Made by a program: the position numbers and the translations under genes. Shown here one piece after another: positions 13,351-16,830 of a stretch of 16,830 nt of DNA. This DNA is from an uncultured Tissierellia bacterium (lineage in GTDB: Bacteria > Bacillota > Clostridia > Tissierellales > Peptoniphilaceae), in the NCBI GenBank assembly GCA_902489375.1, contig CABTZP010000020.1, forward strand, positions 1-16,830, read 5' to 3'. Below the pieces are notes generated by a model. That model saw only the letters and a program-made list of their open reading frames with translations, made no database searches and had not been told where the DNA came from. The first letter of the stretch is position 1. Every line of letters starts with the position of its first letter.

Positions 13351-14458
13351 AGTTTTGATGGCTATGTCCGGGGGCGTTGACTCGACTGTTTCCGCCCTGC
13401 TTTTAAGAGAACAGGGCTATGATCTGGTTGGGCTGACGATGCGCCTTTATCCGCCCACACCCCAAAAATGGATTGGGGAAAATGGAGAAGTAAAGCTCCC
13501 TTTGGCAGAGCTGACCGAAGATGAACAGTCAGCCATGGCCATGGCCAAAAGTCTGGGCATTGACTTTCATCTCATCGATCTGTCTCTCACTTTTGAAGAG
13601 AAGGTCATCCGTCCTTTTATTGAAACCTACGAAAAGGGAGGGACGCCGAATCCATGCGTCTTTTGCAATAAGCATATTAAATTTGGCGCCCTTTTTTCCT
13701 ATGCCCGAAGCTATGGCTGCGACTTTGTTTCGACCGGCCATTATGCTTCGGTCGAAAGGGTTCAGGGGACCTATCAGTTAAAAAGAGGAAAGGACCGGTC
13801 CAAGGATCAGTCCTATATGCTTTTTCAGATGGGCCAAAAAGAACTTTCTCAAGTGCTTTTTCCCCTGGGCGATCTTTACAAGGAAGAGGTAAGAACCATT
13901 GCAGAAAAAGCAGGCCTTGCAAGCTGGAATCGCCCCGACTCGGAAGATATTTGTTTTATTCCGAACGGGAATTATGTTGACTTTTGCCAAAGGCATGAGC
14001 GTAAAAAATATGGTCCCGGCAAATTAGTGGACCGGACTGGGGCGTTTTTGGGAGAAGGGAAAAATCCGATTGCCTATACCATCGGTCAGAGGCGGGGGTT
14101 AGGGCTTGCCAGACCAGAGCCGACCTATGTTTTGGATAAAGACATGGAAAAAGGAGCGGTCATTGTTGGAAAAGAAGAGGATCTGTTTTTTCAGCAAATC
14201 TCCTGCTCAAATTGGAACTGGATGAGCGGAAAATGCCCCCAAGATCCCCTGCATGGTCAGGTGAAAATTCGCTATCTGGCGAAAGAAGCTCCTTGCGTGA
14301 TGGAATCCTTATCGGCTTATCCCGATCGGGATAAAGTGGTGATCCGCTTTAACAAACCGCAAAGAGCGCCTGCTCCCGGCCAGTCCGCCGTCGCCTATGA
14401 TGGAGATCTTGTACTCGGCGGCGGAACCATTTGCAAAGTTCTTGACAAAGAAGAGTAG
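13343..14458 (+). CDS. mnmA: tRNA-specific 2-thiouridylase (TTG start)
   Basis: 371 residues from TTG 13343. MnmA activates U34 of Lys, Glu and Gln tRNAs with ATP and installs the 2-thio group. The ATP-binding PP-loop is SGGVDS (9-14). The catalytic cysteine pair is Cys105 in NPCVFCNKHIKFG and Cys204 in RPDSEDICFIP, which carries the persulfide. YTIGQRRGLG is the usual later block, and the C-terminal beta domain follows. TTG 13343 is chosen because GGAGG at 13332-13336 lies six bases upstream; the in-frame ATG at 13337 directly abuts that SD and adds only two residues. The start overlaps the HAD stop by eight bases, suggesting coupled translation. nagB follows after 36 bases. The sulfur donor (a cysteine desulfurase) is not in the window. 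Confidence 0.96.
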   Translation: MTKVLMAMSGGVDSTVSALLLREQGYDLVGLTMRLYPPTPQKWIGENGEVKLPLAELTEDEQSAMAMAKSLGIDFHLIDLSLTFEEKVIRPFIETYEKGGTPNPCVFCNKHIKFGALFSYARSYGCDFVSTGHYASVERVQGTYQLKRGKDRSKDQSYMLFQMGQKELSQVLFPLGDLYKEEVRTIAEKAGLASWNRPDSEDICFIPNGNYVDFCQRHERKKYGPGKLVDRTGAFLGEGKNPIAYTIGQRRGLGLARPEPTYVLDKDMEKGAVIVGKEEDLFFQQISCSNWNWMSGKCPQDPLHGQVKIRYLAKEAPCVMESLSAYPDRDKVVIRFNKPQRAPAPGQSAVAYDGDLVLGGGTICKVLDKEE

Positions 14459-14494
14459 GGACTTGAACCAGTTCATTTGGAGGAAGAAGAGATC

Positions 14495-15220
14495 ATGAAA
14501 ATTATCATTTGCAAAAATTATGATGAAATGAGCAAGGAAGCGGGAAGAATGGTTGTCCGGCAAATTCAGGAAAAGCCCAATTCCGTCTTGGGCCTTGCCA
14601 CCGGCTCCACCCCGATCGGTCTTTACCAGTACCTGATTAAGGCCTATGAAGCGGGTGAAATTGACTTTTCCAAGATCACAAGCTTTAACCTTGATGAATA
14701 TATCGGCCTTTCGGAAGACAATGACCAGTCCTACCATTATTTTATGAAGGAAAATCTTTTTTCTAAAGTGAATCTGCCCAAAGAAGCCATTCATTTTCCC
14801 GCTGTGGAAGGAGCGCTTTTTGGCCGTGGCTATGACCGGGCGATTGAAAACGCCGGCGGCATTGACCTTCAGGTCTTAGGCATCGGCCGTGATGGGCATC
14901 TGGCTTTTGTTGAGCCGGGGGAAAAACTTAACGTCTATACGGGAAAATCCGATCTCCTGCCGGAAACCATTGAAGATAACGCCCGTTTCTTTGCTTCCAG
15001 GGACCAGGTGCCTACCCAGGCGGTTTCGATGGGCATGGGTTCGATTATGCGAGCAAGAAAACTTTTGATCTTAGCCAACGGAAAGGCGAAAAGGGAAGCC
15101 GTTGCCCAGCTTATCGAGGGAGAAAAGGTGACAACCCGCTGCCCGGTAACCTTTGCCCTGATGCACCCGGACGCGACGCTGATCGTCGATGAAGAGGCAG
15201 CTGGAGAAGCTCCTTGTTAG
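14495..15220 (+). CDS. nagB: Glucosamine-6-phosphate deaminase
   Basis: 241 residues from ATG 14495. It converts glucosamine 6-phosphate to fructose 6-phosphate and ammonia, linking amino-sugar breakdown to glycolysis. Visible motifs: the phosphate-binding loop LGLATGSTPIGLYQYL, the catalytic-base region FNLDEYIGL (Asp67), and GIGRDGHLAFVEPG with the catalytic set Asp133, His135 and Glu140. Most NagB proteins read GHIAFNEP here, so Val139 replaces a usual asparagine; the catalytic residues themselves are intact. The segment LNVYTGKSDLLPETIEDNAR replaces the more usual pattern with a Ser-Lys-Thr. The frame is open to TTG 14477, but MKIIICKNYDEM is the family start, with GGAGG 11 bases upstream. 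It ends at a bidirectional terminator, with the flavodiiron gene converging on it. nagA is not in the window. Confidence 0.93.
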   Translation: MKIIICKNYDEMSKEAGRMVVRQIQEKPNSVLGLATGSTPIGLYQYLIKAYEAGEIDFSKITSFNLDEYIGLSEDNDQSYHYFMKENLFSKVNLPKEAIHFPAVEGALFGRGYDRAIENAGGIDLQVLGIGRDGHLAFVEPGEKLNVYTGKSDLLPETIEDNARFFASRDQVPTQAVSMGMGSIMRARKLLILANGKAKREAVAQLIEGEKVTTRCPVTFALMHPDATLIVDEEAAGEAPC

Positions 15221-15236
15221 ACAGCGTAAGAATTCT

Positions 15237-15278
15237 AAAAAACCTCTTCGCCCCAGACGGAGCGAAGAGGTTTTTTTT
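15237..15278. terminator. Bidirectional terminator between nagB and the flavodiiron gene
   Basis: A perfect 9-bp stem (CCTCTTCGC with GCGAAGAGG) around a 10-base loop is flanked by six A on the left and eight T on the right. It therefore presents a U-tract to transcripts from either strand and serves both convergent genes. Confidence 0.95.
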
Positions 15279-15305
15279 AGGATATCCTCATAATGATAGG
15301 AAGAA

Positions 15306-16514
15306 TTAATTCTCCTGCTTTTTAATCGATTCAACGACGGCGTCAGCCATGGCGTAGATGTCCTTAACTTCGGTTTCATTGACCGAGGACATGAAGGAAA
15401 CTTCAGAATCCAGATAGTAGATTTCGAACATCTGATCTAAAATCTTCTTCATCGCCGAAGCGGAGTTTGGTGCCCAGGTTCCATTTTCAATGATACCGAC
15501 GGTTCTCTTCTGAAGATTTAAGTCCACCATTTCATTGAGGAAGTTTTTCATTGGCGGATAAACTTCCAGATTGTAGGTCGGGCAGGCTAAGACAATGTGT
15601 CCGACACGGAAGGCTTCAGAAATCAGATAAGAGGCATGGGTCTTGGAAACATCCCAAACGGTAACATCCGTAACACCGCGTTTTACGATTTCAGAGGCGA
15701 GGATCTGTGCAGCCCCTTCAGTGTTGCCATACATAGAGGCATAGACAATCATGACCCCATTGTCCTCCGGAGTATACGAGGACCACTTATCATACTTGTC
15801 GATGATATAGCCTAAATTCTCTCTCCAAACCGGGCCATGGAGGGGGCAGATGACTTTAATCGGAAGCTGGCCGGCGACCTTTAAGACCGCCTGAACATAG
15901 GGGCCGTATTTTCCTACAATGTTCGTGAGATAGCGGCGGGCTTCACTTAACCACTCTCTGTCAAAGTCAACTTCATCGTCAAAGAGTTTTCCATCCAAAG
16001 CCTTGAAAGAACCAAAGGCGTCCGCCGAGAAAAGAACGCCGTTGGTGGTGTCTAAGGTTGCCATGGGCTCTGGCCAGTGGACCATGGGCATCTGGACAAA
16101 GGCGAACTTATGAGCGCCAGAGGAGAAGGTATCTCCGGTTCCCACGGTGATTTTCTTTTCACAGTGGAAATTATACTGGGTCATAAAATAGAAACCCTTT
16201 TCGGTAGAGATCACGGTTGCATTCGGATAATGATCCAGAACCGCCTGAAGGCTGGCGGCATGGTCAGGCTCCCAGTGGTTTACGATGACATAGTCCAGGT
16301 CTCTTCCGTCCAGGACATAGGCAATATTATCCAAAAGCTGACGGCAGGCGCCCCAGTCCACAGTATCAAAAAGAACCGTCTTTTCATCTAATAAAAGATA
16401 GGCGTTATAGGAGACGCCCCAGGGAATGGGGTGAATATTTTCAAAAAGATGGGTCCGGTGATCATTGGCACCAATCCAGTAAAGATCTTCAACGACTTGA
16501 CGTACATTATGCAT
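15306..16514 (-). CDS. fprA: Flavodiiron protein, class A (O2/NO reductase)
   Basis: 402 residues, the length of class A flavodiiron proteins. The N-terminal metallo-beta-lactamase-like domain (about 1-250) holds the di-iron site, with all ligands present: His80, Glu82, Asp84 and His85 in NHWEPDHAAS, His146 in MVHWPEP, Asp165 in FSADAFG and His226 in CPLHGP. The C-terminal flavodoxin domain (about 254-400) binds FMN, with YASMYGNTEG (258-267) as the phosphate loop. It reduces O2 to water or NO to N2O in the cytoplasm with electrons from rubredoxin, protecting anaerobes. AAAGGAGG lies seven bases before the ATG. A rubredoxin domain is encoded 89 bases upstream on the same strand, the expected electron donor. 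The preference between O2 and NO cannot be read from sequence. Confidence 0.96.
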   Translation of the reverse strand: MHNVRQVVEDLYWIGANDHRTHLFENIHPIPWGVSYNAYLLLDEKTVLFDTVDWGACRQLLDNIAYVLDGRDLDYVIVNHWEPDHAASLQAVLDHYPNATVISTEKGFYFMTQYNFHCEKKITVGTGDTFSSGAHKFAFVQMPMVHWPEPMATLDTTNGVLFSADAFGSFKALDGKLFDDEVDFDREWLSEARRYLTNIVGKYGPYVQAVLKVAGQLPIKVICPLHGPVWRENLGYIIDKYDKWSSYTPEDNGVMIVYASMYGNTEGAAQILASEIVKRGVTDVTVWDVSKTHASYLISEAFRVGHIVLACPTYNLEVYPPMKNFLNEMVDLNLQKRTVGIIENGTWAPNSASAMKKILDQMFEIYYLDSEVSFMSSVNETEVKDIYAMADAVVESIKKQEN

Positions 16515-16532
16515 AGAAAAACCTCCTTTAAT

Positions 16533-16563
16533 TTCGCCGGGGAAATGGTCAGGCCCAGGCGAA
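16533..16563 (-). other. Weak inverted repeat upstream of the fprA ribosome binding site
   Basis: TTCGCC and GGCGAA face each other across 19 bases, just upstream of the fprA SD on the minus strand. It could be an operator or a small RNA hairpin in the rubredoxin-fprA spacer; a 6-bp match with a long loop may also be chance. Confidence 0.2.
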
Positions 16564-16603
16564 GGTCCATGTTCTACTTAAAACGAAAGACAAGATTTTC
16601 GAC

Positions 16604-16804
16604 CTACTTGGCAGGAATAAAGCCTTCCTTGCCATCCCCGCACTTGGGGCAGAGGTAGGTATCAGGAACCTGATCAAAAGGAGTTCCTGGAGCAACGTCT
16701 GCTTCGGAATCGCCATAGATCGGATCATAACGATGGCCGCAGCCACCGCAGACATAAACGCCTTCAGCGGCCTTGGGGTCCTGTTTGACGTGCCTGATGT
16801 CACG
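16604..16804 (-). CDS. Rubredoxin domain, 5' end missing or frame-disrupted
   Basis: 66 codons are open between a TAA (16805-16807) and the TAG stop (16604-16606). The product carries a rubredoxin domain: VYVCGGCGHRYDP (Cys19, Cys22), then GDSEADVAPGTPFDQVPD and LCPKCGDGKEGF (Cys52, Cys55), the four cysteines that bind one iron. Rubredoxin passes electrons to flavodiiron proteins. No ATG, GTG or TTG occurs in this frame before the first cysteine, and the domain is preceded by RDIRHVKQDPKAAEG, a linker-like stretch. This suits the C-terminus of a longer protein, such as high-molecular-weight rubredoxin (flavin reductase plus rubredoxin), interrupted by a frameshift or base error close to the window edge. 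A rare non-standard start is the alternative. The domain call is firm; the gene structure is not. Confidence 0.75.
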   Translation of the reverse strand, partial: RDIRHVKQDPKAAEGVYVCGGCGHRYDPIYGDSEADVAPGTPFDQVPDTYLCPKCGDGKEGFIPAK

Positions 16805-16830
16805 TTAGGAGCGGGTAGTTTCGGAGCTGG

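Noticed and set aside
14309..14794. 161-codon open frame on the minus strand across mnmA and nagB
   Set aside because: Antisense to two clearly conserved genes and their spacer; no motif.
16549..16803. 84-codon minus-strand frame starting with GTG over the rubredoxin region
   Set aside because: It is the shifted frame of the rubredoxin domain and lacks its cysteine motifs; the true coding frame is the one ending at 16604.
1..16830. CRISPR arrays, tRNA or rRNA genes, insertion sequences, phage attachment sites
   Set aside because: No spaced direct repeats, cloverleaf-like segments, transposase or integrase frames were seen on either strand.

Overview
The window is a compact stretch of bacterial chromosome with housekeeping and carbon-metabolism genes. 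It most resembles an anaerobic Firmicute of the Clostridia/Tissierellia type. The signs are strong purine-rich Shine-Dalgarno (SD) sites, several SD-supported TTG starts, U-tract intrinsic terminators, a flavodiiron protein beside a rubredoxin domain, a CTC-type L25 and a four-cysteine L31. No lineage below class level is claimed. No tRNA, rRNA, CRISPR array or insertion sequence was seen, and no gene-free stretch exceeds 300 bases.

Region 1 (1-2221): the 3' end of a LysM-domain gene and its terminator, then a three-gene cassette of small lipoprotein, ECF-type sigma factor and single-pass membrane protein resembling an anti-sigma factor. The lipoprotein and the outer part of the membrane protein are clear paralogues: 101 ungapped positions, 48 identical by hand count. 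This is the most unusual element in the window.

Region 2 (2222-9715): rpmE (L31) with a possibly structured leader and tandem terminators, then prmC-prfA-malQ-glgP-fba on one strand. prmC methylates the release factor encoded by prfA. malQ and glgP break down glycogen or maltodextrin to glucose 1-phosphate, and fba is a lower-glycolysis step. No terminator is visible between prmC and fba, so peptide-chain termination and glycogen breakdown may be co-transcribed. A strong terminator follows fba.

Region 3 (9750-12557): rho with an extended -10 promoter, a short-gap FMN-binding lipoprotein, then rplY/ctc with its own near-consensus promoter and terminator.

Region 4 (12628-15278): a HAD phosphatase-like gene overlapping mnmA, followed by nagB, closed by a terminator that works on both strands.

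Region 5 (15306-16830, minus strand): a class A flavodiiron protein (O2 or NO reductase) preceded by a rubredoxin domain that has no start codon in its own frame. The rubredoxin looks like the C-terminal domain of a longer, frame-disrupted protein reaching the window edge.
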